From assembly GCA_958510825.1 (NCBI GenBank), contig OY294051.1:31623667-31687666 (forward strand): a stretch of DNA of 64,000 nucleotides. Direction: 5' to 3'. The DNA is from Brachypterus glaber (lineage: Eukaryota > Arthropoda > Insecta > Coleoptera > Kateretidae). Each line of letters begins with the position of its first letter. Positions within the stretch are counted from its first letter, which is position 1. Positions 33,401 through 42,494 of this stretch are shown here, one piece after another. The notes below the pieces were generated by a model that ran no database searches, was not told the origin of the DNA, and saw only the letters and a list, made by a program, of their open reading frames with translations. The position numbers were made by a program, and so were the translations under genes.

Positions 33401-35188
33401 TTTGGCGACATACTTTAGAAACTAAAGTTATTTACAACAAAAAATACACAATATTTAGTAAGCAGTTAGTCAGAAACTAGACATTAGAAAAAAAATAGTG
33501 TTACAGTAAAAATTCACACTAAATTTGAAATTACTTGCTTGCCATAAACTGGAAGGGACTGAAAAAGAATACAGAGCATGTAAGAAAATACAGACCAAAT
33601 CACCATAATTATAGTAAGAAATATACAGGGTGTTTAGAGAAATAAGCGCATATAATATATGCATTTTATGCTGTATTAGCATGACAGATATTTTAATATC
33701 AACTCTCTGCGGCGCGCCGTTTAAATTGTATAAACGGCGCGCCATTTTTACGTTAATAAAAAGTTATATGCGTTTATACAGTAGATTTCTTTTTATACCG
33801 ATCTCGTATAGTATGCATAAGTTACTGCGAAGGCACGTTGTATACTATCCTAAGGCTTTTACCATACAAAGTATGGTGAGATTGAAGTTTGAGGTTTTCT
33901 TCGAAGATGATCTAACCTAAGATTTAGTGTTAATGGAACGATCGCTACCACACCTTTACTTTAACTCCAAAAAAAAAGGTCTATCTTTTCGGTCTGTTTT
34001 TGGCAATAACTTGCTTAATAAGCAATAATAAGTTTAAGGCTTTAACCTTTTGTCATTATTTATTAATTTTAACAGGATATTCATAATTTGATCCTGCGGT
34101 AATTTCTATATATTTTTGATCGGTACAAAGTCAAATCTTCCGTACAGCAACACTCTGTATAAAAAAACTTCAAAAGAAAACCCAAAATATTACAGACCTG
34201 GTATGCTATGTTGTTGTCCTGATCTTCTGTTGTTATTAATACTGTCATAAGCAGTTTTTGATCCAAACTGGATGTAAGGTTCTTCATCGCTGGCATAACA
34301 GTACTCCTCGCAGCAGTTGTCATTATCGTTATTTCCATAGCCGCCAGGACTACCATAGTTATTATCCGTATTTCCAGAAGGTAGATCACCAAATTGAGTA
34401 TTTGTGTCGTACCGTGTGTTTGGGTTATTTGGATCAAATCTTTGGTTGTTTCGGTTATAGTTCGGGTTGTTTCTGTCATAATTTGGATTGTTTCTGTCAT
34501 AATTTTGGTTGTATCTATCATAATTTTGGTTGGTTCTGTCATAATTGGGGTTGTTTCTGTCAAAATTGGGATTATTTCTGTCGTAATTGGGGTTATTTCT
34601 GTCAAAGTTCGGGTTGTTTCTGTCAAAGTTTGGATTGTTCCTATCATATTGACTATTATTGCTGTTATATCTGTCATATTGACTATTATTATATTGAGTA
34701 TTATTATAATTAAATCTGTCATATTGATTGTAATTAGGATTGTTTCTGTCATAGTTAGGGTTATTTCGATCAAAATTGGGATTATTTCTGTCAAAGTTAG
34801 GATTATTTCTGTCAAAATTTGGATTATTTCTGTCAAAACTGGGATTGTTTCTATCATAGTTGGGATTATTTCTGTCGTAATTTGGATTGTTGGGGTCATA
34901 TCTTTGGTTATTTCTATCAAATTGTGAATTGTTGCTTCCAAATTGTGATTGGTTGCTTCCAAATTGTTGGTATGGATTGTTTCGATCATAGTTTGGATTA
35001 TTTCTATCGAAATTTGGATTGTTTCTGTCGAAATTTGGATTGTTTCTGTCAAAGTTTGGATTGTTTCTGTCATAATTGGGATTGTTTCTGTCATAATTTG
35101 GATCATTTCTGTCAAAATTTGGGTCTATTTGTGCATGAGTTGCTGCCATAGCAAACAGCAGACATGCTAGTCGAAGGTTTGGCTTCAT
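21469..35188 (-). CDS. Mipp1: Multiple inositol polyphosphate phosphatase (MINPP/Mipp), 8 coding exons, repeat-extended N-terminus
   Basis: Exons in order: 34198-35188, 29966-30149, 27076-27220, 26598-26714, 26080-26276, 23964-24142, 22210-22402, 21469-21703; all phases match and give 746 residues. Signal peptide (residues 1-19, MKPNLRLACLLFAMAATHA); repeat domain about 24-285; CCEEYC and FGSKTAYDS, the start of the conserved domain; catalytic RHGTRYP at 342-348; TDTDRTQDS; RSPWC...LEYGEDLKSYYSEGYG; then THAAT at 617-621; C-terminal Cys-rich tail and a hydrophobic end (SLSIAFAIISFLIYF) typical of a GPI signal. The family removes phosphates, including the 3-phosphate, from InsP6/InsP5 in the ER lumen or at the cell surface. 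The proton-donor motif, HAE in vertebrate MINPP1, is HAA here, so activity may be altered. An AG acceptor 6 nt before the ATG (35195-35196) implies a 5' untranslated exon further upstream that I cannot place. Confidence 0.93.
21781..21990 (-). mobile_element. tRNA-derived SINE, reverse orientation, tail lost
   Basis: On the minus strand: head TTAGTTGGCTACCGCGTCC, B box GAGTTCGATTCTAAC, then GGCGCCGATTTGCC and the shared body up to the CTACTACTAGCCCACAC region, where it stops before the usual tail. The head is a third variant. Confidence 0.75.
23685..23703. repeat. (CAGA)n microsatellite in Mipp intron 6
   Basis: Short CAGACAGACAGACAGA run. The palindrome ACATCGGCACTC...GTGCCGATGT lies about 100 bp further on (23,800-23,835). 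Confidence 0.7.
24509..24594. mobile_element. 86-bp hairpin MITE inside the LINE 3' region
   Basis: CTACACTTTCCAGCCAACCA pairs with TGGTTGGCCGGAAAGTGTAG; the inner arms AATACTGTATTTGTT and AACAAATACAGTATT leave a loop of about 8 bp. Confidence 0.85.
24682..24760. mobile_element. Second, diverged copy of the same hairpin MITE
   Basis: CACTTTTCGCCCGGCCAAGT pairs with TTGGTTGGGTGGAAGTG; the inner ATTGTATTTGTTC and GAACAAATACAGCAT arms match the copy 170 bp upstream. Confidence 0.75.
26380..26436. repeat. 57-bp hairpin in Mipp intron 4
   Basis: AAGAAATTTATTAAGGGGTT pairs with AACCCCCTTAATAAATCTT around CATTTTCGAAAAATG. Confidence 0.8.
26664..26843. repeat. Exact 90-bp tandem duplication across the Mipp exon 4 acceptor
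   Basis: The block from AATGTAAGCCTGGTAGC to GCTGTAAAGTGT occurs twice head to tail (26664-26753 and 26754-26843). It contains the 3' splice site and about the first 50 bases of exon 4. The distal copy keeps the acceptor and coding start but has no normal donor. Confidence 0.92.
27365..28255. mobile_element. 891-bp AACGTT-rich inverted-repeat element
   Basis: Ends CCCTAGTGGAAATTTAACG and TTTTCTACTAGGG are inverted. The inside has a middle shared with the 58.5-kb copy (GCCATCTTTTTAGGTGGCCC) and a right part of repeated AACGTTAGTTTTTAAGGTTA blocks. No protein frame. In Mipp intron 2. Confidence 0.82.
28713..28970 (-). other. GC-richer island in Mipp intron 2, nature unknown
   Basis: About 250 bp much richer in G+C than its surroundings, with an 81-codon frame on the minus strand and a CAG|GTAATT donor-like site after AAAACG. 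It could be an alternative first exon, an unrelated gene's leader or part of an unrecognised element. Confidence 0.3.
29050..29662 (+). mobile_element. 5'-truncated LINE 3' end
   Basis: A 123-codon frame (29157-29528) resembles the C-terminal end of Jockey/CR1 ORF2 (FLAFKNNIV, LLNNIINCPELL, NYNLFVLPNRRTNY, FSISLNALKKYL). Upstream sequence matches in another frame (YGTIAQPTI). It ends in a (TAAA)n tail at about 29,645-29,660. Confidence 0.7.
30186..32620. other. Mipp intron 1, low-information sequence with small palindromes
   Basis: No gene seen. Small inverted repeats: GGAATTCCTATAGGAATTCC near 30,273, and CATAAAACCTCATAAAACCTC...GAGGATTTATGAGG near 30,727-30,768. A patch at 31.87-32.0 kb has inverted CATAGAGATG...CATCTCTAT ends. 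Confidence 0.5.
32625..32853. mobile_element. Foldback MITE, ACAGGGTGTTTCAGAAATAGG termini
   Basis: Left ACAGGGTGTTTCAGAAATAG pairs with CTTATTTCTGAATCATCCCG at the right. Related ends occur at 49.59 kb, 50.12 kb and 33.63 kb. Confidence 0.65.
33013..33152. mobile_element. 140-bp MITE with GGGGTAAACCGC termini
   Basis: GGGGTAAACCGC and GCGGTTTACCCC are exact inverted ends. The inside holds three tandem copies of a CTTCAAAGATTTCCTCGTAA-type unit. Confidence 0.8.
34420..35140 (-). repeat. Coding minisatellite: (Y/F)DRNNPN heptad array in Mipp exon 1
   Basis: A 21-bp DNA repeat encoding DRNNPN(Y/F). I count 20 exact DRNNP copies plus variants (DRTNQNY, DRYNQNY, DPNNPN) and two interruptions rich in Ser/Gln/Tyr (QFGSNQSQFGSNNSQF; YNNTQYNNSQYDRYNSNNSQ). 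The frame stays open throughout; long frames on the opposite strand here are repeat shadows. Confidence 0.93.
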
Positions 35189-35194
35189 TTTGGT

Positions 35195-35849
35195 CTGAAA
35201 CAATAAAAAATGCACTATTAATTTAGTATTAAAGTTGGTTAATTTCTATTTGGGGGTAGAATTAATGAGAAATTTTGGATCAACCTTTAGTTTTTTTAAA
35301 TTAACATTTACCTTTGGGAATAAATATTTTTTGTGCGGTTTTATAAATTTTTAATAATAAGACTAAATACACTTGCGCTAAAAATGCAGTTTAACAGGAA
35401 TATACTAAATGGTAATTGTGAAAGTGAATAAAGTTCTTTATTTGTAAATAAGTAGGTAAGTATGTGCTAAATACTTAGTAATTAAATTAAAATTTAATTT
35501 TTTCAAAGATTGTGGAAATATTAATTTGCTTTGTTATTAATTATTTTTAGGTTCATTTAATGAAGATCCCCATACACGGTCATTCCTAACTATCTTTTCT
35601 TACAAATCTGAAAACATTATAATAAAAGTCCAAGACCCAATTGGGTCTATATTAAGGATTTTTGAAATTCTGCTCAAAATATAAGATAGAATAAAATTTT
35701 GATAGTATCTGCGCAGTAATGTCAAAACTCAAAAAAGAGTCAATTATGAAAGTATGTTATCCTAAGCAGTGCTTAGTAAGCACAGAATTAGACAGTGTCT
35801 TGATAACATGAAGACAAAAAAAAAACAGTTTGGAAAGAATGTGCCATAG
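35195..35849. other. Upstream intron of Mipp, no gene seen
   Basis: AT-rich. The acceptor TTATTGTTTCAG at its left end (minus strand) shows it is intronic relative to Mipp, but no untranslated first exon could be identified. Confidence 0.45.
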
Positions 35850-36440
35850 CTCCCAAATAATTGAAAACCTCGTTGCGAACCTTACCACCATTAGGAAGAT
35901 GCTTTACAACAATGTTAATTTACATTAAGAACAAGGGTCCCAAAATTGAACCTTGCGGTACACCCGTGGTTATGTTTTTTTGTTCAAACAAATGGACAGT
36001 TTTCCGTGAACTAATACGAACTGAGATTTATTTTTAACATTTTCGGGACGGGAAACGACCGGCAGCAGATTTACTTCGTCCAATCTGTGCTTTTTTAATG
36101 AAGTTTATGATGTTAGCACTAATTATAGTAATAATTTGCGCTATAGCCGAGCGCGTTCTTAACTTTACGCTTTAGCCTTTTTAACGCAGGATGCGTGCAA
36201 GTGAGAGGCGCAATAGTCTATAGTAATTGCTCCGGCTTTAGTATTGATTGAATTTTTTTCGCAATGTTTTATGAAAAGGGGCTGTTGATGAAATCGGAGG
36301 AACCATCAAACACGTGTTGCAACTCAAGTCGTATCCCGTCTGACTGGCAAGAAAAAAATATGCAACTCCGGTCGATTCCTGTCTCGAAAAGGTTAAGATT
36401 CTAATTCCAACTTGTATAATAGGTTTCCTTGATCAACACT
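35850..36440 (-). mobile_element. Degraded LINE, 3' half of reverse transcriptase (split by LTR element)
   Basis: Minus-strand translation contains TTGVPQGSILGPLF, the conserved GVPQGS(I/V)LGP block of LINE reverse transcriptases, with stops and shifts around it. It ends on DQGNLLYKL next to the insertion. The 5' part continues at 46,578. Confidence 0.75.
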
Positions 36441-38531
36441 TGTCCCGTAATTAATACGTTCACTGCCAACGGCTAGTTTTGACAGCGGAGCAATGGGTAT
36501 GGGCAAGGGAAAAATAGAAAGAATTGATTAATGTTGTTAGGGGCGCCAGTTACTTTAGCTTTTACTCCTTTAGGTAAGTAACAACCTAGTGTAAATACTT
36601 AAGCTTTTCAGTTTGAGAAAATATAACCCCTAAATAAAATAAGATAATTCATTTGAGAAATTTATTATAAATAAACTTAATGAAAGCACATCAAGTAATG
36701 TATTAATATATATAAAAAATATGTGTAATTATATTAAGATATAATTAAAGAAATCTTAATAAAAATTACTAAATTCAGAAATCATTCGACTTAAATGTAT
36801 AAAGAAAACATGAAGTTCAGCAAGCACCAAGAAATGTATGTAAACAACAATCATTTCTTGCAGTGTATAAAAGTCATGCTTAAATTAGAAATCATTTAAT
36901 CAAAAGTATGATATTTAATAATTAATAAATAAGATTAAATGTTTTAAAAAAAATAAGTACCTAAAAATGAACAAAAGCCAGAAGGGCATATAGTATTAAT
37001 CAATACTATATCAGATCTGATAAAGTTTACAGTTATAAGAATATTGAAATAAAAGAATTTAAAAATATGAAATATTGCTTTCAAAAGTTTTCAGAAAGAG
37101 TACTTAGCTGGTTTCTGCAAAATCCATGAGGTATGAATTCCATCGTCTCCATCTGTGCAAGTCTCCCCTATGCTGATGAATTCATTTCTCAAATGAAAGA
37201 AAAAAAAATATAGGCTGTCCCATCTACTTTGGAAAAATTATCTTCCAGGATAAAATGTACGATTGAAAATGTTGTCCGGGATTAAATATGCTTTTGAAAA
37301 TTATGTCCAATATAAAATTGTCTGCTAGACGGTCATATAGAATTTATCTATGCCGAAAAATACAGAACCATGTTCCAACAGAACATCACTCCATGCGGAG
37401 AACTTGTATATCAAATATACCAAAATAAACTTCAACTTAAATTAATATAATTCCATATTAATGGTATAGAAATGGTGAGTAATTAATGGTCTAGTGATTG
37501 TGCTTAATTAATGGTGCTAAAACAATAATTATATCTCAGAAATATTCTAAGAAACAGAAAAACTTAACTTACGTCTCATTCTAAGTCTTCGATGTCCATC
37601 GAAACGTTATAAATGCATAATTGTATAAAATAACCGTTACAATATCTTCCGCATTGTTTAAATATTCATTTTCACTAACTTTAAATAAAAATACATGAAG
37701 GATTACTTCGATGATTACAGAAAATAAACACTCGTCAAAATGAGACCACCATTGTACAGAGTTGCGTCAAGAAGGAAGCGAAAATCGACCTTATCAACCG
37801 GTATGAACCCTTTAGGTAAATAAAATCCTATTTCTGAACTATTAGCGACATCTATGCAAGTCATTATCAACTACAGTTTTACCGTATAGGATTCCTAATA
37901 AAGGTAACTGAAACTACATCAAAGATAACAACCAAAAAGACTATTTCCTAATAAATCTGTATTAGTGATATCTAACCTCAAAATATTACTCTAAGAAACA
38001 AATATAAACAATACTTATTGTTTATCAGCAAAACTAATAAAAATACGAACAGAATACTAAGTGTCCTGTGAACTAAGTATAAACAAAATACTGAATCTAA
38101 GTGAGCAGTTCCAGCAAACTATTTTCAACAAATTCTGGATTATCCCGAAGGGATAATCATACACAACTTTCCACAAGAGAGACAAGCTACAAATGAAAGC
38201 CAGTGAAATCCAACCCTCAATAGACTCTGAAACATATAAAAACCAGGTAAGTCCATAGACAAATGCACTATAGAGAAATAAGTCATATGATTCTTTATTA
38301 TTAAAAATCATATTCTAATTATGTTTTCTTTATGTTATTTTCAGGTAGAACTATGGAATAGAGACTTATATGGTTAGAATTCAGTTCCTGCTACAAAATA
38401 GTCCCAGATACAAAATAGTTCTGTACGTACGTAACTATTTATATACAAAATAAACATAAATTATAACGTAAGTAAACGAATAGTTTAATTAACCCTTGCT
38501 ATATTACAAAGTGACGATTTATGTCGTTACA
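36441..38531 (-). repeat. 3' LTR
   Basis: Same sequence as 44487-46577 wherever I compared it. Contains an 84-codon frame (38057-38311) that is probably chance. Confidence 0.92.
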
Positions 38532-38533
38532 CA

Positions 38534-38543
38534 TGCCCCCTCC
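38534..38543 (-). other. Polypurine tract
   Basis: Minus-strand GGAGGGGGCA immediately before the 3' LTR, the usual position for plus-strand DNA priming. Confidence 0.7.
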
Positions 38544-39065
38544 AAAAATAATAAAAATATTTAATATACAAAAAATATTTTTATACCAAACTCTAAAACT
38601 ATTTAACTTAAATAGCTAAAATATATACTATATTTTATTTAATAAATCAACAAAAAATACAATACTTTATGTAAATCATTTGAAATACTACTTGATAATT
38701 AACAATAGCTAAGCTTGATAACTACGTGTATCATCCGCATACTCTTATGTAGAACATAATTTTGGGACTTTATCGGTGTGTGTCATAAACAGGTAATTGT
38801 CATAATCAGGTAATTGTCATAATCAGGTAATTGTCATAATCAATTTTGTTTTTCTTTTTAGCTAAGTTTTATCAAGATAAAAAAAAAATAGAAATAAAAC
38901 TTGACTACGCGCATCAGAATCCTCTTCTACAAAAAATATATTTATATATTTTTTTTTTTACTATATACAAAAGTTTTGGGTACCCTTTAAATATTTTCAA
39001 TACATTGATATTTTTTTAAATATCATTCCGAATGATACTAAGAAAATATTCTTATTTAATCAAAT

Positions 39066-42000
39066 CTAGCCAACTGAAATGTCACTATTCGATCCAAAAT
39101 ATTTCTTTAGATCTTTAACATGCCAGTCGCCTCTATGACCATCTGCATTTTCCAAAATATATACTAACTTTGACTTTTTCGCAACAACTTTGCAAAGTAT
39201 GTACTTTGGAGCAAGTTTTGCAGCAAAACTTTTACTAGCATCTGAGAGTACTTTGTTTCGTCTCCAAACTTTTTCACCTATATCAAAATTTACTTCACGC
39301 TTGCGCAAATCATAAGTACGCTTATTACGTTCATAAGCTTCATGTAAATATTTCTTTACATCAATAAAAATCTCTTTAAGATTTCCCAAGTCTTGCCTAT
39401 ACGAGTCTCTGTCACAAGGTTCTAATTTAACACCATCAGTCGATGTCATTTTGCCATAATAAGTTCCTGTGATAGGTACATTCCTCCCAAAATTAAGAAA
39501 TGCCGGCGTATACCCCGTAACTTCATTTACAGACGTTCGTAAAGCTAGACCTATTTTTGCTAAATTTTTACACCATTCATTTTGATTATCTTTTATATAT
39601 GATCTTATAGCAGTAGAAATTGTGCGATGTTGCCTTTCCGTCGGATTATTTTGGCTATGGTAAAGTGCATTAAACCAAATTTTCTGTACATTATATTCAT
39701 CTGCTAATTTTTTAAAAACTTTACCAGCAAATTGTTTTCCATTATCGACAATTAAAAATTGACAGACTCCGTAAACTAAAAAAACTTCATTCTCAATGAA
39801 TTTACATATTGCATTTGCAGTAGCTTCCCTTAAAGGATGTAATAATGTATACTTTGTAAACCAGTCTGACACAACTAAAAGATAACAAAAACCTTTAGAA
39901 CTTCTGGGAAATGGTCCCTGCAAATCGCATGAAATAACTTGCCACGGATAATTTACTTCTTTTTCACGACCCATCAATCCAAAACGTGCAGAATTACTAA
40001 CTTTTTGTGATTGACAAATATTACAACATCTTACATACTTTAAAATATCTTTACGCATTTTTGGCCAAAAATATGTTTCTGAAATTCTATGAAAAGTTTT
40101 AAAAAATCCCATATGAGAAGCTAATACATCGTCATGACATTCTTTTAGTACTTGTTTACGACATTTTTGAGGCACTAACAATTTCCACTCTATAATATTA
40201 CTTTTTACTTTTGTCTTGGTCGGTATGAACTTATAAATATTATCATCAATAACTTTAAATTGCGGATATGAATCTGGACTCTTAATAATTTTTTCCCTCA
40301 ACTGAATATAATATTTATCACTATTATAATCATTTACATTAAAATTAATTAAATTTACATCTGGAAAAATTGATTTTTCTGGTTCTATTCTATCAAAAGC
40401 TCTGGATAACCCATCAGCTACTACATTTAATTTACCTCTACGATATACGATATCCATATCATATTGCTGTAATTTTAATGACCATCTAGCCAAGCGACCA
40501 GAGGGATCTTTCATATTACTCAAATATTTTAAAGAAGAATGATCTGTAATTACTGTGAATTTAACACCTTCAATATATGGTCTAAACCTATCTATAGCAA
40601 ACAAAACAGCTAAACATTCCTTTTCACCTACAGAATATTTTATTTCACTACGTGTTAAAGCTCTACTAGCATAAGCTATTACTTTTTCTTGACCATCTTG
40701 CGTTTGTGTTAATATGGAACCGAGGCCAACTAAAGAAGCATCACATTGTATAACAAATGGTAAAGAAAAATTGGGACTTGCTAAAGCTGGAGCATTTATT
40801 AAAGATTCCTTCAACAATAAAAAAGCTTTTTCTGCATCAGTATTCCAACTAATGGCTTGTTTTTTACCTTTGCCCTTTAAAAGTGAATTTAATGGACTAA
40901 CAATTGTTGAAAAATTCCTAACAAATCTACGATACCACGAAGCTACACCTAAAAATCGTTTTATTTCTGTACTATTTGTTGGTCTAGGATAGTTTATTAT
41001 TGCTTCTACTTTTTGCGGATCGGTTCTTAAACCAAAATTATCAATTACAAAACCTAAATACTTAAGTGATTTTCTAAAAAAATTACTTTTTTCAAAATTT
41101 ATTGTAAGATTAGCAGATTTTAATTTTTCATGTACTATTTGAAGTAATTTAATATGTTCCTCAAATGTTTTTGATACTATTATAATGTCATCAATATAAA
41201 CAAATATATTTGGATAAAAGGAGAAAGGAAAAAGTTTATCCATTAATCTTTGCTGACTTTGTGTTCCATTTTTGAGTCCATAACACATTACATTAAATTC
41301 AAATAGTCCCCTACCAGGTACGGAAAATGCAGTTTTTTCTTTAGCAGTTTTTGTAAGTGGAATCTGCCAAAAAGCATTTTTTAAATCTATACTTGATATA
41401 TATTTTGCATCGCCTAATAAACTTAAAATGGAGTCTATCCTTGGTAAAGGATGTGAATCACCTTTTGTAATAGAATTTAATTTACGTCCATCAAAACAAA
41501 AACGGTATGTACCATTAGCTTTTTTTACTAATAAAACTGGTGAATTAAAATCAGAATAAGATGGTGAAACTATATCATCTTTTAACATTTTATCTAACTC
41601 TTTATGTAAAATTTCTATTAAATAAGGTGACAAAGGATATTGACGCATTTTAAAAGGTTTATTATTTCCTGTATCTATATCATGTTCTATTAAATTTGTT
41701 CTACCTATTTTTTCGCTATATAATTCTTTAAATAAACTAACAAATTTATCTGCTATCTTTTTCTGTTCGTCTGTCAAGTCACATAAGCCTACTGAATTAT
41801 CTTTATTTATATCCTGACTATCACTGTTACTGATCACATTCAAATTATTAATTTTATTATTCCAAGATTCATCAGAAAAATCCAGAGTCACAGAAAACAA
41901 TTGTAAAAAATTCACACCAAAAATAAAATTTGTTTCCAAAGAAGGAACAACCAAGACTTGTAAAATCTTAACTTCATTATCTACTTTAATAGGTAAATAA

Positions 42001-42494
42001 ACAACACCAGTTACTAACTGTTTAGATTTATCAGCTGTAGTAACATGCGGTATAAGACATTTATCAATTTTTAAATTAAATTTTTCTAAAATTTTAATCG
42101 CGTGACCACCAGCCACTGAACAATTTGCACCTGTATCAATCAAAGCTGTTATATTTTTATCAAAAATATTTACTTTAATATATGGACGGTTATCTTTAGG
42201 TAATTTAATAAAAGAATTTTTATTAATTACAGACAAACTATACGGTTTATAAAAATTTTTAACTTTATCCAACCAATCTTTCCATTCATTCAAATAAAAG
42301 CGTTTATTTGTTTCTGTTACACTTGATTTTTGTAAAGAATTGATATTATTTTTATTATAATAAATGTTTTTACAAAAAGTAGTTTTGTTATCCTTTTTTA
42401 TCTGACTGTCATTATTATTTTTAGCCTTTTTATTAAGTGAATGCCGACTAAAATCATCCACTTTCCTATTTAGTTTTTTGTACAGGAAGGGCAA
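39066..42494 (-). CDS. pol: Pol polyprotein of the LTR retrotransposon
   Basis: 1,142 codons from the first Met; in the element it is reached by -1 shift from gag. Aspartic protease LIDTGANCS (DTGA at 120-123); reverse transcriptase with CFDGRKLN, SSIDLKNAFWQ and YIDD at 433-436; RNase H with QCDASLVG (585-587) and later TDHSSLKYL; integrase zinc finger with H787, H794, C824 and C827; catalytic D857, D917 and E953 in DD-35-E spacing; C-terminal GEKVWRRNK segment. All catalytic residues are present and there is no internal stop, so the enzyme set may still work in trans even though gag carries a stop. Confidence 0.95.
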   Translation of the reverse strand: MPFLYKKLNRKVDDFSRHSLNKKAKNNNDSQIKKDNKTTFCKNIYYNKNNINSLQKSSVTETNKRFYLNEWKDWLDKVKNFYKPYSLSVINKNSFIKLPKDNRPYIKVNIFDKNITALIDTGANCSVAGGHAIKILEKFNLKIDKCLIPHVTTADKSKQLVTGVVYLPIKVDNEVKILQVLVVPSLETNFIFGVNFLQLFSVTLDFSDESWNNKINNLNVISNSDSQDINKDNSVGLCDLTDEQKKIADKFVSLFKELYSEKIGRTNLIEHDIDTGNNKPFKMRQYPLSPYLIEILHKELDKMLKDDIVSPSYSDFNSPVLLVKKANGTYRFCFDGRKLNSITKGDSHPLPRIDSILSLLGDAKYISSIDLKNAFWQIPLTKTAKEKTAFSVPGRGLFEFNVMCYGLKNGTQSQQRLMDKLFPFSFYPNIFVYIDDIIIVSKTFEEHIKLLQIVHEKLKSANLTINFEKSNFFRKSLKYLGFVIDNFGLRTDPQKVEAIINYPRPTNSTEIKRFLGVASWYRRFVRNFSTIVSPLNSLLKGKGKKQAISWNTDAEKAFLLLKESLINAPALASPNFSLPFVIQCDASLVGLGSILTQTQDGQEKVIAYASRALTRSEIKYSVGEKECLAVLFAIDRFRPYIEGVKFTVITDHSSLKYLSNMKDPSGRLARWSLKLQQYDMDIVYRRGKLNVVADGLSRAFDRIEPEKSIFPDVNLINFNVNDYNSDKYYIQLREKIIKSPDSYPQFKVIDDNIYKFIPTKTKVKSNIIEWKLLVPQKCRKQVLKECHDDVLASHMGFFKTFHRISETYFWPKMRKDILKYVRCCNICQSQKVSNSARFGLMGREKEVNYPWQVISCDLQGPFPRSSKGFCYLLVVSDWFTKYTLLHPLREATANAICKFIENEVFLVYGVCQFLIVDNGKQFAGKVFKKLADEYNVQKIWFNALYHSQNNPTERQHRTISTAIRSYIKDNQNEWCKNLAKIGLALRTSVNEVTGYTPAFLNFGRNVPITGTYYGKMTSTDGVKLEPCDRDSYRQDLGNLKEIFIDVKKYLHEAYERNKRTYDLRKREVNFDIGEKVWRRNKVLSDASKSFAAKLAPKYILCKVVAKKSKLVYILENADGHRGDWHVKDLKKYFGSNSDISVG

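Noticed and set aside
34258..35170. Long plus-strand frames (up to 177 codons) and a second 344-codon minus-strand frame over Mipp exon 1
   Set aside because: They are other-frame shadows of the 21-bp coding repeat; only the DRNNPN frame has a signal peptide and phase-correct splicing into the phosphatase exons.
35189..35215. Upstream ATG extending the Mipp exon 1 frame by nine codons
   Set aside because: A strong TTTCAG acceptor lies between the two ATGs, and the second ATG begins a clean signal peptide.
38057..38311. 84-codon frame in each LTR (also 46103-46357)
   Set aside because: No recognised domain; occurs twice only because the LTRs are duplicates.
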